DNA from: Amylostereum areolatum
Taxonomy: Eukaryota > Basidiomycota > Agaricomycetes > Russulales > Stereaceae
Assembly (NCBI GenBank): GCA_012932865.1
Contig: SAXG01000073.1
Span: 124,001-188,000, forward strand
Reading direction: 5' to 3'
Length of the DNA: 64,000 nucleotides
Shown here piece after piece: positions 1-10,849 of the stretch. A program made the translations under genes and the position numbers. Under the pieces are notes generated by a model. The model was given only the letters and a program-made list of their open reading frames with translations, did no database searches and had not been told where the DNA came from. Position 1 is the first letter of the stretch. Each line of letters begins with the position of its first letter.

Positions 1-514
1 CGCGGAGGAGGCGGCGGCGCAAAAGCAGCTCCTCAACCCGAGGACCGCCCGAAGAACGCCACGCAAGCCTAGCCCCCACGCCACGCCGCCACCCTTCACT
101 ATGTCCGCTCACGATTCCCCGAGTCGGGCCCATCTCCGCCGCGCACGCAAGGAGATCAGCCAAACGAATTCCAAAGTCGTACGCTGTGAGTCGACTCTGT
201 GGCATCTCTAGACAGACGCACTGACCGTATCTCTCCGCAGACTTCCACAGATTGCGTTCCGCCGCCTTCTTGAAGGTTTGGCTGCCGGTGCGTCGACTGC
301 ATCTTCGTGTCGTCGTGTCGTCGCGTCATTGCTGATCGCATTTTCTCCGCAGATCTTCAAAGAGATTGCGCTGGAGCAAACGTCGCCGGCGCCGAGGACG
401 ACTTACAAGATTGAAACGTCCCTGATGGGCATCAAGCTTGAGTCGTCCACGATGGAGACGACCCCGGACGGTGAGACGGTCTGCGTCGTAAATGCAAGGT
501 ATCTGGATGTTTAG
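1..514 (+). CDS. Winged-helix-like SP-rich family protein, copy A (3' part, cut by window edge)
   Basis: Only the C-terminal part lies in the window. I read three exons, 1-185, 241-287 and 353-514, with a TAG stop at 512-514. The introns are GT-AG with branch-like sites and keep phase. The protein has a basic helical stretch (KQLLNP, then SRAHLRRARKEIS), then RSAAFLKVWLP, and ends in a conserved tail with TTPDGETVCVV before YLDV. The same tail, intron positions and phases occur in copy A' at 23.7-25.0 kb and, more diverged, in copy B next door, so this is a real spliced gene family. The N-terminal disordered region and winged-helix-like domain expected from A' would lie left of base 1. Function is unknown; nuclear action is inferred only from paralogues. 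The frame is open in this part. Confidence 0.7.
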
Positions 515-1061
515 GTTAGCGCAATGTGCGGGTGTGAGGAGCTTGTTTGGGAGCCGTTGTGCTGCAGTGTAGATTTCCATAGTTTGTTGCTCATCATCGT
601 CACTGTATCATCATGTTATCGCGTGCTACCAACGACAAGACGAGCAATGTACACCCTCATAAAATTGACCACGTGATCATGTTGGAATTGGAGTCGTGTT
701 GAATTTTTACTTTCCCTCCTTCACATCACCCTCTTTTCTACCGCCCACGTATCTCGGTCCGAAGATGGAAACACGGAAGACGTAAAAGCACACGCAGGCT
801 CCGCCAGCTGGTCTAATGTCTCCAGGAAGCAGGGTTCCAACCTCGTCTCCTGGTGCTCAGGCACACATTTTAGACTCCTGCGGTGCAGACGTGCCCCGCA
901 AACCGGCTCGTTCCTACAACTTTCATAAAAGTAGGCTCCGACGTTTTATCCGTTCCCAATCCGTTCCCTTTCGACCTCCAGCTCCCCTTCGCGACCGCCC
1001 CGGACTCTTGGGCCCCAGCCGCGCGTCCCACGTCTCCCATCCTTCTCTTTCACCAACCACC
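515..1061 (+). other. Intergenic spacer A-B, conserved in inverted copy
   Basis: No gene seen. The spacer shares stretches with the spacer between B' and A' (about 23.1-23.66 kb, read on the - strand), for example the CTGCAGTGTAG element near 560, TTGCTCATC near 590 and the CCAACCACCATGG context at the start of copy B. Retained noncoding similarity shows that the whole locus, not only its exons, was duplicated. Confidence 0.6.
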
Positions 1062-2559
1062 ATGGCGTCGATTCCAACCCCCTCCCCGTCTCCCCCCCCG
1101 CTTCATTCCTGTCGTCTCGCACTCGCCGTCGGACGCGACCGTCACCGAGCAACGGATGACGCTCGCGGGGAGCGAGCTCGACTTTCCAATGTCTATCGAA
1201 TCTTCCCAACACCGATCTCCGCCATCGTCGACGCAAACTCCCCCACAACATCCCGAGCCTATGGTCGTCGACAGTCTTGTCCTACCTTTGGCCCCTGGGA
1301 CGACGGACGCGTCCTCGACGACGGCCATGAGCGACGCAATCATGTTCGACGCACCCAGTCTCTCCCCGTCGACCGCTCTCTCTGTCTCCCCGGCCTCAGG
1401 GTCATCCCCAACGCCCACCCAACCTGCACCGTCCGCCCCCGCGAAGCGGAAGGCCGAAGACAGCAGCTCCGCGCCGCGCAAAAAACCCAAGTCGTCACCT
1501 CCCAAACCCCTCAGTGCCCAGGACATCCTCGACCTCTTTTGGCAGCACAACAACCGACTCGCCTGGGATCAGCTCGACGTGTACTTCGCTCCGTACATGG
1601 AGAAGGGCTCCAGAGCGCGCGAGATCGTCGAACCGATTATGAGGAGGCTTACCATGCTGGTGCACGGTGGCGTTGCCCTCCGTCCAGAATACCGCGTCAT
1701 GCGACCGCAACGCGCTCATCGGCATCCATTGCGAGCCGTATGGAAGGTCGGAGACCCCGCTTCGGGCCAGGAATCACAGGTGCGCCGAGCCGGGCTGGTG
1801 CACATACGATCAGAGCACTCACGGCCTTGTCTTTCAGTCAAACGGCGACTTCCACCTCCCCAGATAATGCAGCGAGAGAAAGGTCCGTATATTTTGCATT
1901 CACTCTCCAGAGCACGCTCCTAAGACCGCACTACAGACACCAGATCGTTTCTGCGCGACCTGGCGCGGAAGAAGAAAGCGATCTTCGATGCGAAAAACGC
2001 GGCCCAAAAGGGACTCCTCAATCCCAAGGCCACCCAACAAACGTCAAGCGGGCCTAGCGCCCCCGTAGCGCAGGGTGCGGTCGCACCGGCTGCAGCGCCG
2101 TCCGCTGCACCCTCACCAGGCGGATCCCGAACGCCATCCCCTCACCATTCCCCCAGTCGAGCCCATCTCCACCGCGCACGCGAGAACATCAGCGCAGCGT
2201 ATCCGAAACTGAAAGTCGTGACATGTGAGTCCGCTCTGCAGGCAGACGCAGACACGAAGTGGCTGACGGCACCTTTCCGTAGACTTCGACGAGTTTCGTT
2301 CCAATGCCTGGAGTAGGGCCTGGCCGCTGGTAGGTCGACCGCACCATCCTCGCGGAGTCGCGGAGTCGCTGATCGCACTTGCTCTCCACGGCCACAGATC
2401 GTCGCTTGGTATGTGACGGCGCGGACGAAGCCTGCGCCGAGGACGGTTTACACGATTGTAACGTCCATGACATGCGTCAAGCTCGAGTCGTGCACGACAG
2501 AGACGACTCCGGACGGGGAAACGGTCTGCATCGTGTATGAGAAGTACTTAGATATCTAG
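1062..2559 (+). pseudogene. Winged-helix-like SP-rich family, copy B (frame-broken)
   Basis: The start ATG at 1062 sits in the same CCAACCACCATGG context as B' and A'. The reading frame is lost after about 10 codons at a run of eight C (1092-1099); seven C would keep frame with paralogue B'. Downstream the conserved frame resumes: a Ser/Pro-rich region with PEPMVVD, an NLS-like KRKAED motif, the domain beginning QDILDLFW (about 1520-1700) ending LRPEYRV, then HPLRAVW. A second conflict follows: splicing the apparent 58-nt intron after 1779 leads quickly to a stop, whereas the unspliced frame stays open. Later exons encode the basic helical segment (near 1978-2040) and the tail TTPDGETVCIV, with stop TAG at 2557-2559. 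An upstream ATG at 883 is in frame with the body, so an alternative start is possible. It is either a pseudogene or carries homopolymer errors. Confidence 0.6.
1092..1099 (+). other. C8 homopolymer, apparent +1 frameshift in copy B
   Basis: Eight C residues. From ATG 1062 the frame becomes LHSCRLALAV, whereas one fewer C restores RFIPVVSHSPSD, which matches FVPVVSPSPSD of B'. It could be a real mutation or an assembly error. Confidence 0.7.
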
Positions 2560-2673
2560 GTCAACGCGATGTGGAAGTGTTGAGGTTAAAGGGCCATTGT
2601 GGCTGCAGTCTAAAGGGCCGTGTACGCTATACTCCGTAGCACCATTGTATTATCATTTCATTGCACTTCCCGC

Positions 2674-3405
2674 TCACACCGTGCACATCCCGTCCACGTC
2701 CCACCGTTCACTCCCAACGCCCGCCCCCACAATCCACATGTCCGTCGGGTCATACCGCCGCTTGACGGCCTCCAGTCTCGCGTAGTTCGCCCGCCCGTAG
2801 AACACGGCCTGGAAATCGTGCTCGCGCACGTCCGCCTCGTTCGAGTACGCCGCGTCACCGTCGATGGACGAGAAGGCGGCGAGCCATGCGTGGATGCGTA
2901 CGGCCCCATGCGTGATCATGTTCGCCACCGCCTCCACCTCCGAGAGAACGAACGTTTCGGGGAGGTCCTGCACCGCGATCATCTAGACGCGAACGCCCGT
3001 CCGAGTCAGCCGTGCGCGTCCACGGCCAGATCTCTGAGAGAAAATACATACGTGTGTCTTGGCGGTCCTCCACCCCGGATGAATCGCGGAGTGTACATGC
3101 GCGTTTTCAGCGACTTTGCCGCCTGCGACGAGGTTTCCCAAGATTCTGTTCCCGCCCGTCTCATTCAGGGTAGTCAAGGACGACAGATGAAAAACATACC
3201 TCGGGACCCCCATCGCCAACAGCTCCGCATATGCCCTCTCCACCTCTGTCAGCCCCTCCTCGCTCGCATACACGTCCGCCGGAATCAACCTGCAACCTGG
3301 ACCCTATCACCATGCCCGTCCCGCCCACGTCGTCCGGCAGCCTGGGGATCGCGCCAGGTAACGCCGCGCTGACCATACCGGACGCGGTGGGGGTGCGGAA
3401 GCCCT
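2674..3405 (-). pseudogene. 3' half of FAD-linked (BBE-type) oxidase, broken
   Basis: On the - strand this matches the second half of the intact FAD oxidase at 19.3-21.5 kb. From 5' to 3' of the gene one sees [18 protein letters not shown] and GSRL, then a frame break, then [36 protein letters not shown], and a last exon starting MIAVQDLPETF with the BBE-type motif [20 protein letters not shown] and stop at 2674. The frame break is caused by a tandem 7-bp duplication (CAGGTTG repeated) near 3285-3300. The N-terminal half with the FAD-binding region is missing and is replaced by a DUF6535 fragment. The introns match those of the intact copy in position. It cannot encode an active oxidase. Confidence 0.8.
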
Positions 3406-3720
3406 CGAGTGCTGTTTGAGAGTGCGGCAATTTGGTTGGAAATGCCGGAGAGGACGGCGACGGCGTCGTCTTCCGAGTCGGCGTTGAGCGTCTTGTAGAA
3501 CTCGATAATAAAGGCGGCAACGGTGGCAGCGAAAAGACCCTTCTGTACATGGCAAACCATTGAGTGACATTCCCCCTATTCTCTCAATCGGAGACACGCA
3601 CGAATATCAGGATGCCGTCCGTGTCCCCCTTCATGCTATGCGTCATCTCTGTATCCTTCTTGTCCGCGTCGGCCAGATAAAGCGCCCAAAACCTGTCCAC
3701 GGGGTCGTTATAGACCTTCT
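3405..3720 (-). pseudogene. DUF6535 N-terminal fragment fused to oxidase remnant
   Basis: Two exons on the - strand match the start of the DUF6535 proteins in this window: exon 3602-3720 (DRFWALYLADADKKD, MKGDTDGILIF) and an exon starting at 3542 (GLFAATVAAFIIEFYKTLN, LSGISNQIAALSNST). The first exon has exactly the length (119 nt) and phase of the homologous exons at 13895-14013, 17282-17400 and 46406-46524. Homology stops abruptly at about 3405, where FAD-oxidase sequence begins in another frame, so the product would be nonsense after the junction. It is a truncated gene created by rearrangement. Function of the family is unknown; the long paralogues are multi-pass membrane proteins. Confidence 0.8.
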
Positions 3721-4535
3721 CTGCCGTGCACGAATGTTCTTGGTCGTGAGTGGATGGAATGGAGTCGACAACACGCTTTCTGACCTTGCGTCCCGTCCGA
3801 TCGATACCAAGGCTGTCCTGTGGACCCGAGTTAACGCGATACTTTGGAAAACTGTCAGGATGGCTCACCTGCAATCATGGTGGGATATGCGGACGCGATT
3901 ACGAAAGGCCGTCCTTGGAGAAGCACCAGCGAGATCGATGAGCGCCTGCAGCACGAATGAAGTCCAGGCACCTTGACATCCACGCTTTCTGGATCCCGTC
4001 TCTCCCGACGGTGTGCAGTGCAAACTTCGAGCAGCCATATGTGTCAACGGTATGCATCAAAGCTCGCGGTGTGGTGAACACCGACGGTCCCAAAGTCTGA
4101 GTCATCATCTGAACTCACTTCACAGAATCTTCGTTCGATGATTGCAGGGACATTGTATATTTTGCAGTGGTAGAATACGGTACAGTGGAGACAATGCGAC
4201 AGAGGGACGTTCGGTGGTTCCGCACTGTGCGTAGGCCGCCATGCATACTGCGCTGTTCATCTGTTAGCAATTCATGGTCACGTAAGATGCACGGCGTGCA
4301 GCATGATCGGCGTGCGGACCTTTCGATCGTCTTACTAGGGCCGTGCGTCGCTAGCACGAAAATTAAAACATAGGCCGGGCACGCCCTGACATTGGTGGGT
4401 ATTGACTGGCATTCAGGTGTTTTTGATACAGACCTCGGCACTGCGCGAAAGAAGCCCCCATCAGCCTGAGCCCTGCAGAAAAAGAAGGCTAAAACGCGTA
4501 CTTCGCGGGACAGTTCGGATACTATTCAGTGCTCG

Positions 4536-5520
4536 TCAACGCAGGGTGAAGTGTGTGTGAGAGGGGGCAGCGCGTACTGTATTCATAATCCTCGGTGATG
4601 ACTTTGATCGCGTTCGCGTAGGCCTCTGAGAGAGGGGTGAGCATGATGAACGTTCGGAAGGTACAATGGAGTGACGTACTACATGCTTCCAATGGGGGGA
4701 GGCGGGACGTAGACTTGGTAAATATGTTAACTGGTGCTCACAGTCCAACGTCAGTGTCAGATACCAAGGCGGTCGAATGAGGACGATGGTGACGTACTCG
4801 ATTCCATGGTGTCACGCGCATCGGAAACGACTGCATGGAGAAGTGTCAGATATGTTAACCGGTTTGGAAGAAGCAGATGCGTACGTTGTTCATATTTATT
4901 TTCAATTTCCGCGCTCACTGGCAGACGTATGGATAAGCAGTAGTTGGAGAAGAATGCGTAGGATACTTACTTTCTTCTTCGTCATAAACATTGTCGAGGA
5001 AGTCGTCCGCGGCAGATCGATCTGATATTGCATTATGTGTGAGGAGAGCTGGAATGGTGATGATGGACGCACAGTCGCCGAGGGCAGTAAACATGTTTAA
5101 TATAGCTAAGCTCATCGTCAGTCATAAGTGGTAACGTAGAAGAAGAAGAAAGACGAACTTTCCGCGTCGGATATCGCCAGTTCAATTGCTAGCATAGCCA
5201 TCAGCCCTCCCCAGACTTCTCCGTCGTTTGAAAACGAACCAACACACCTCGTTCGATGCCCTCAGGCGTGATCACAGACCGCAAAGACGACTGAGAACGT
5301 ACAACACTAAAGGAGAATTCAGTTATTCAGCAAACATACAACGATAACTTAGCGGGCCACGCGTACTTTCGGCGCGATCTCTGTGAGCGACGGGGTCTCG
5401 GGTGTACCAGATATTGGTACTTTTTCGGTCGGAGGTAAACTGGTAAGGCTGGGTGAACTGGAATGCTGTAAGAGGTCTGAGGAGTAAAGTTCATGTTGAA
5501 TGGTGCGTGGAAAGAGGAGG
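4536..5520 (-). CDS. Possible small multi-exon gene, unrecognised
   Basis: Several short open stretches on the - strand are joined by good GT-AG introns: a Ser/Pro-rich segment (SSSPSLTSLPPTEKVP) near 5390-5490, a segment containing ITPEGIER near 5270-5320, IELAISDAE near 5160-5190, a longer one with ALGDCASIITIPALLTHN and DDFLDNVYDEEE (about 4990-5090), and LSEAYANAIKVITEDYEYS near 4570-4630. The intron acceptors are followed by in-phase coding, which argues against chance. I do not recognise the protein and cannot fix its start or stop. It may be a decaying gene. The coordinates are a rough envelope. Confidence 0.3.
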
Positions 5521-7270
5521 TCGGATGTGATGTGGTAATGGGAAGGAGTGTTAGGTGGTGTTATAACTTATACTATGCCAGAGGAAGAATAACACGCACT
5601 GCCTGGAGGCGCTAGGAGCGGCAATTCAAAGCGCGACGCCAGATGGCAACGTTTTGTGGAAGGTCAAAGCGCGAATATAATGGTGTTCTCGCTTTGTGTC
5701 AGGGCGCGTTGAAACTGAAAGAGCCCCCGGGAAATGCCGCTGAGCGCTTGCGGGCTTCTCTTGTTTTTTCCCGTTTGCTGTGTTTTCGCTTCTCCCTAGG
5801 CTGGACCTTCCTTACGACTTCGCATCTTCGACGCCATTTGCTGTACTGGATGTTCTTTTGCCTTGCTTGCCCACTACGATCACGATGGTCTTTACATCCT
5901 TGGAACCGTGGCCTTTGCACAGATGGACAATATAAGGGGGATTTAGAAGGAGTTGCCGGGTGGACAAGGGGGGGGACAATGGGGGGACAATTAGCCTGGT
6001 GAGGGCTCGTGCGTTTGAGTACAGCCAGAACAAACACTTATGATGCCCATTATCCATCAGTAACGCGGCAGAAATTGACCTCTAAGAGCCTCTGGCCTTC
6101 CCCCACCTCGCACCTCATCCTCCTAGTTTCACGACGATGACTAGAGCGGCGTGTCGATTGCTGTGCTGGTTATCTCGCTCACCCTCACCGTTCGCCCTTG
6201 CTCTCCCCTTGTTCTCCCTTCGCGCACCGGTTAATTCAAACGTCAGAACGCTCCAGGACGATGTCCGTGATCGGACACCGGTGCACTTTGCATGCGTCAA
6301 AATCCAAAGCCGTCGAAGCAGTATTCCAATTGGCTACTTGAAGGTCAATGCCTTCAGCATCCGGTATCTTCTCTCCAACGGTTTTGACCTCAAAATATGT
6401 TCAACGGGGACGACCACGCCCGCCTATCCTCGCCTTTTAACATGTCGCGTTGCACCACGCCATGGACCCGTTCGTCAAGTTATCGTCACCCTTTCAAACT
6501 GTCTTCTTTTACGTCCTCTTCGCCACGGACCATCCAACCTCGACCTTCGCCACACGTCTAGTATATCGGCTCATGTCTAAGTGATCGCGGTACGCTAGCT
6601 GTCCACCCTGTAACGCACATGGTTGCTTACTGTTCTCATACTCCAGGTCTACGTACATCCCAGCCAGAGCTATTCGCCTTCCGAGTCCTTCGCTCGCGAC
6701 TACTTCCCACCACCATCCCGGCACTTCATCACTTCGACGCGTTAATTTGGCACGATTATGTTTATGGCGTCATCGTACGTTAGTATTCCCCGCTTTCGGT
6801 TCCTTCTTGGCTGACCAACGTTAAACCGACGTCTAGCTCTGCGCGAAAGTTCCCTTTGCCTTACCTGTTGACGGACGCCACGGATATCAGTGTGGTGTTA
6901 TCACCCCGGTGTCATGATGACTTGGCCGTGTTTCCCGTCCCCAACAGAAACCCGTCTTCGGGCTACATTCAAGAATCACCATGAGCCTCCCTTTCTCCTA
7001 CAACTGAGAGCCTATCTATCGCCGAACGCGTAGGCATTCTCTGTACTCTGTCCGTACTTTTCCCTCATGCGACGTTCTCGTACTTATTTCCACCTCCACA
7101 GTCCGCCGCCTTCCATTTTCGACACCACTCCTGCTTTTTGTCGTCGTCCTTTCTTGCCGCTGGTTCATTCGACGTCATGAGCCACCTCTTGTTGGTGTCG
7201 AACCTTGTGGCCAGGCGCGTCTTTATGGGCGAGGCTCTTAGGCAGATGATGTAGAGGTGCGTTCTCACAG
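5521..7270. other. No gene resolved
   Basis: Only short ORFs without recognisable motifs on either strand. The stretch 6137-6580 (+) is open for 147 codons but has low-complexity composition and no homologue elsewhere in the window. I see nothing to annotate. Confidence 0.4.
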
Positions 7271-7282
7271 TCGCTCACGCGT

Positions 7283-7640
7283 TGTCGTTCTCTGACATTC
7301 AATTAGGTAGCTGTCAATATAACCATAGCTCTAATTCAGTGTTCACGCCCGTTCTGTGTTTCCGAAACGCGACAATATGGATGCAAGATGTCGACCTCTT
7401 CATTTGCTCTTTCCGTCACCGCGGTCCAAGACACCTAGGTACTCTCTTCGTTTTTGAACTCATTCGTAGCGGCGCACTTTCCCTCCCTCCCCCCCCCCTC
7501 CCTGTTCCGCCCGTGGGCGATTTCGACCTTGTTCATCCAGCGTTTCTAGTTGGCATACTAACCCTAACCCTAATAAACGTCCCCTTCACGCCTCGCCGCC
7601 TCTCAATAGTTGTCCGCCCCTTCAACCTCCCCTATGTCTC
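7283..7640 (+). pseudogene. FAD-oxidase remnant (exon 2 and intron 2)
   Basis: The stretch 7313-7433 aligns with exon 2 of the intact FAD oxidase: YNHSSNSVFTPVLCFRN here against [18 protein letters not shown] there, followed by a VTAVQDT-like end against NATTVQHVQ, then a GTACT splice donor at the same place. The following intron contains the telomere-type tract at 7558-7573, as in the intact gene. An in-frame TAG replaces the last codons before the donor. No upstream signal-peptide exon or downstream FAD-binding exon is seen. It is a decayed fragment. Confidence 0.6.
7558..7573 (+). repeat. Telomere-type tract CTAACCCTAACCCTAA
   Basis: 2.7 units of CCCTAA in the intron-2 position of an FAD-oxidase remnant. 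Confidence 0.9.
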
Positions 7641-7849
7641 ACCCCGTTCACAGTCGAAACTGGAGTTTACGAACTGATTCATTGACGCTCGGAAGTCTAC
7701 CAAGAATCTCCTCCTACAAGTGCAATTTTGGACCAGAGATACTCTTGGCGTTCAAGTAAGTAGTCGTGCTCCATCCATACATCTACACTTTCTTATTCGT
7801 GGATGTATTTACAGTAAATCCACGCGCAAGACCTCAGTTCCCAGCAGCC

Positions 7850-8085
7850 CGTGCCATACTCACAGAATAGCACGAACTGCGCGTGTGGATACGTCGCGTT
7901 CTTCACTCCCAAGGTCGCCACGATCCAGCACGCCCAGGTATGCTCTCCGTTTCTTCATGCAATCGTACCTATCCTTGTTCTCCTCGTTCTCCCCTTTTCC
8001 TCGTTCCTCTAGCTTCCGTTTTTCGTTTCGTTTGTCCAGCATGTTTGTTCACGGCGCTAACCCTAACCCTAGCGCACTAGGTGAT
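7850..8085 (+). pseudogene. FAD-oxidase remnant (end of exon 2, intron 2)
   Basis: The end of exon 2 is recognisable: NSTNCACGYVAFFTPKVATIQHAQ-like residues (about 7865-7936) against the [22 protein letters not shown] region of the intact gene. A GTATGC donor follows, then a roughly 140-nt intron containing the telomere-type tract (8057-8072) and an acceptor CACTAG at 8080. Downstream sequence no longer resembles the oxidase. It lies in the same orientation, about 0.5 kb after another remnant of the same gene family, so at least two copies decayed side by side. Confidence 0.6.
8057..8072 (+). repeat. Telomere-type tract CTAACCCTAACCCTAG
   Basis: CCCTAA repeats 8 nt upstream of an intron acceptor; the CTAAC at its left end could serve as branch site. 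Confidence 0.9.
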
Positions 8086-8476
8086 AAACGTCATCACACT
8101 TCAAAATCATTACACTTCCTCCCCTTTCGGCGTGCGTGGGTCTTTGCCAGCCTCGTGGTTCTGTTCTCGTTGGATGACAGCTTGCCTACGCGGATGTGAG
8201 CTCAGCGGCTGGTATCTGCTTTCCTTCATCCTGGCGGGAGAAGGAAGTCGAGGTAGTGCATATGTATACCTTACGGTGTAATATGCTCATCTTTCGCTTG
8301 CAATTCAATCATATATCACAGCTCAGTTTTGATGTTTGTCTCCGCGGGGTACCACAGCACCTTCAACCTACTTATCCGCCTCCAGGCGTCGGCACTGATA
8401 CAATTTCCAGTCTGGAGACTTTCCTGATTCGTTCTCAAGCTGAGACCAAGGCACTGTGAATTACACCGACTGCCAC

Positions 8477-10447
8477 TCACGTCCATATACCCGCCCGATA
8501 TAACACCTTCACGCCCGTGCCACCATTGCCCTTCAGCTCGACCTTCTCCAGCCCCTGCAACACCCCCTTCTCCTGCGTCTCCTTCTCCTCCGTTAGAAAC
8601 AAAACTACTCCCTCCACCGCGCATCCCGTCGCTCGTATCTCCCGCAGCCTTCCCCCCCATCGCCTCGAGAACCACCGCCACAGATCTGGCATCCGCCCCA
8701 GCTCGTGCTCGATCGAGAGAGAATGCACGCCCGCGAGCGCCGCGCGGAAAGCGGAGAACAGTTTGACTTGGAGTGCGGGGCGATCGAGAGCGGTGGGGAT
8801 GCGAAGGGATAAGGAAAGTGGGAGGTTTCCGGTTTCAGGTGTCGAGGACGAGGAGAGAGGGCTTGACACTGAAGAAGGACCGCCAAGAGCTGAGTACCCA
8901 ACTCGGAAGGTGAGCGTGTTGCATTCTGTTTGTTGGCTGTGTCGAGATCGGGCGCAGGGGTCGCAAGCAGGCTCAACTTCGGGCTTGGCCATGGGTGCAT
9001 ACTCGATTGACAGCGCGTCGTACGGCGTCTCTGGGGTTGTCCCCTTCCAGAGCGGCAGGTCCCGTAGCGTCGACACGCACATATCCGGGTCGTAATCACA
9101 GTGCAGCTCGACCGTGGTGAATGGCGGGAAGTGAACGACGCTGAGGACGTTCTCCAGGACGGGCACGGGCGCGTCGAGGACGAGGAGGCGTAAGCGGTCG
9201 AGGGTGACGCATGGGGTGTAAGAGGGCGGCGAAGCAAGGGCGGTGGTGTGGACATCGGCGTCGGGAAACAAGATGTCATGGATGTATATGATAGGGGTGA
9301 ACGGGTCCTTGATTCGGAGCTCTTCGAGCACAGGAAGAAGCTGGAGTGTGCGTACGAGGTCGAGGTCCGTCCGCCACAATTTGCATGTGTTGGCGGTGAG
9401 CACGGTCAATGGTGCGCGGAGGAGTGAGGTGATTGAGCGCGAAAGCGAGACACACTCGAGATGCAACGCGCGAAGGTTGGGAACGCCGATTTGCTTGTTC
9501 ATCTCTTCCTTCTCCTCGTCTTCCTCGTCCTCGTCCTCGTCCTGGTCTTCATCTGCGACATCGACAGAAATATCTTCGTCGTCAGCGGTGTCGGTGTCGG
9601 TGTCGTTGTCGTAGTGTTCTGGCCCAAATAACATTTCTGTCCATGCGTCATACGGCTCTTGGTCGTTGTCCCAATTTCCTCCAACGAAGAGCGAGAGCTC
9701 CGCGAGCACAGGGAGGTCCGGCATGCCCAGCGTCCAAAGGAGATCCCAGCAGTTCATTGGTATCTCGATCCGGGAGATACGGTCTGTATGCGCGAAGGTA
9801 TGCGATAACGACACGAAGCTCCATTGCGTGCAGGGGAACACTTCGATCGAAAGCGGCATCGGGCTGGAGAGGGTGAGCGCGCGTGCGGTCCATGTTGAGT
9901 TGTAGATCGGCACGTTCGTCCAGAGCTCGGGGAAGTTGCGCGCAACGGAGTTCCAGAGCCGGCATACGCGGGTAAGTGAGCAGAGGAAGCGATGGTGCGG
10001 GATGGACTCGGAGAGGACGGCGTCCACGGCAGCAAGGAAGACCTTTTCGAGGATTTCGACGGGGAGACGCTGTATAGGCCCGGGGACCGTGAGGGGATAA
10101 AGATGAGTGAATTTGCGAGGCCAATGGTTCACTGTTTCTTCTGGCGCGTTCGAGTTCTCTGGAATATATGCGAATACATAAGAACGCAGTTGTCTGTTGC
10201 AGATATGCGAGAACGCACCTTCGAAACTGTCATTTGTGGGGAGCAGTGAAGGGTGGGATGGTGGCGCGAGGGAAGCTATAGATAAGCTGATCAACAGTGT
10301 GGCCAGGTGGGCAGATATAGAAGCGATACGCACCCATGATTCGGGCGTTGTATGTGTCTTCAGACGTCCATGACATTTTGACGGTGATGACGGGCAGTCA
10401 ACTAGGGCGATGGACGGATGGGCGACTGTCGGATGTCGGCGGACCAA
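8477..10447 (-). CDS. F-box domain protein with acidic insert
   Basis: One continuous frame of 656 codons. The F-box lies at about residues 123-175 (IQRLPVEILEKVFLAAVDAVL, then CSLTRVCRLWNSVARNFPELWTNV). The rest reads as Leu-rich segments typical of Agaricomycete F-box proteins (PNLRALHLECVSLS, LPVLEELRI). F-box proteins bind Skp1 and recruit substrates to SCF ubiquitin ligases; the substrate here is unknown. An Asp/Glu tract (about residues 280-320) interrupts the repeat region. The first ~120 residues are not F-box-like, so the true start may be an internal Met or the 5' part may contain an intron. The stop falls in a GTGAGT-like site, so a short extra 3' exon is possible. It stands alone between FAD-oxidase remnants. 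Confidence 0.8.
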   Translation of the reverse strand: MVRRHPTVAHPSIALVDCPSSPSKCHGRLKTHTTPESWVRIASISAHLATLLISLSIASLAPPSHPSLLPTNDSFEGAFSHICNRQLRSYVFAYIPENSNAPEETVNHWPRKFTHLYPLTVPGPIQRLPVEILEKVFLAAVDAVLSESIPHHRFLCSLTRVCRLWNSVARNFPELWTNVPIYNSTWTARALTLSSPMPLSIEVFPCTQWSFVSLSHTFAHTDRISRIEIPMNCWDLLWTLGMPDLPVLAELSLFVGGNWDNDQEPYDAWTEMLFGPEHYDNDTDTDTADDEDISVDVADEDQDEDEDEEDEEKEEMNKQIGVPNLRALHLECVSLSRSITSLLRAPLTVLTANTCKLWRTDLDLVRTLQLLPVLEELRIKDPFTPIIYIHDILFPDADVHTTALASPPSYTPCVTLDRLRLLVLDAPVPVLENVLSVVHFPPFTTVELHCDYDPDMCVSTLRDLPLWKGTTPETPYDALSIEYAPMAKPEVEPACDPCARSRHSQQTECNTLTFRVGYSALGGPSSVSSPLSSSSTPETGNLPLSLSLRIPTALDRPALQVKLFSAFRAALAGVHSLSIEHELGRMPDLWRWFSRRWGGRLREIRATGCAVEGVVLFLTEEKETQEKGVLQGLEKVELKGNGGTGVKVLYRAGIWT

Positions 10448-10849
10448 GAACCAGCTAGTAACGGCGGAAAGCGTCGAAAATACGGAAGGAAAGCGAGGTT
10501 ATATACCCCAGTACCATCCACAATAGAGATTCCGTGGAGATGGACAAAAGGTGTGGCAACCCGGCGCCTCTCGTGAAAAAGGAAGACATCCAGGCATTTT
10601 CAAATCGCTGTTCCGGGTGGCCCATACGCAACCGCGTTCCTCGTACTGCAAGGAAAAGCTTCAGAGATGGGTCAACCGGTTGCAGGAGAGTGGCAATCAC
10701 GCCGCGGGAAATTTCTCCCGTGATTCTAATGAGCATGAGGCAGACGAGAGCACGTTAGGATCTTGTTCCGCGACGAGGAATTGCGTGCGCACCACAAGTG
10801 AGCCCTGTCCTTCGGAGGCTATGTACTCTTCCTGAATTGACTTCTGCAC

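Noticed and set aside
816..2057. 413-codon frame as the protein of copy B
   Set aside because: After the C8 run it leaves the frame conserved with B' and A'; the family domain is in the other frame.
7558..7573. Telomere-type tracts as evidence of a nearby chromosome end or fusion
   Set aside because: Only 2.7 units each, with oxidase-like splice context, exon homology around four of the five, and coding genes on both sides.
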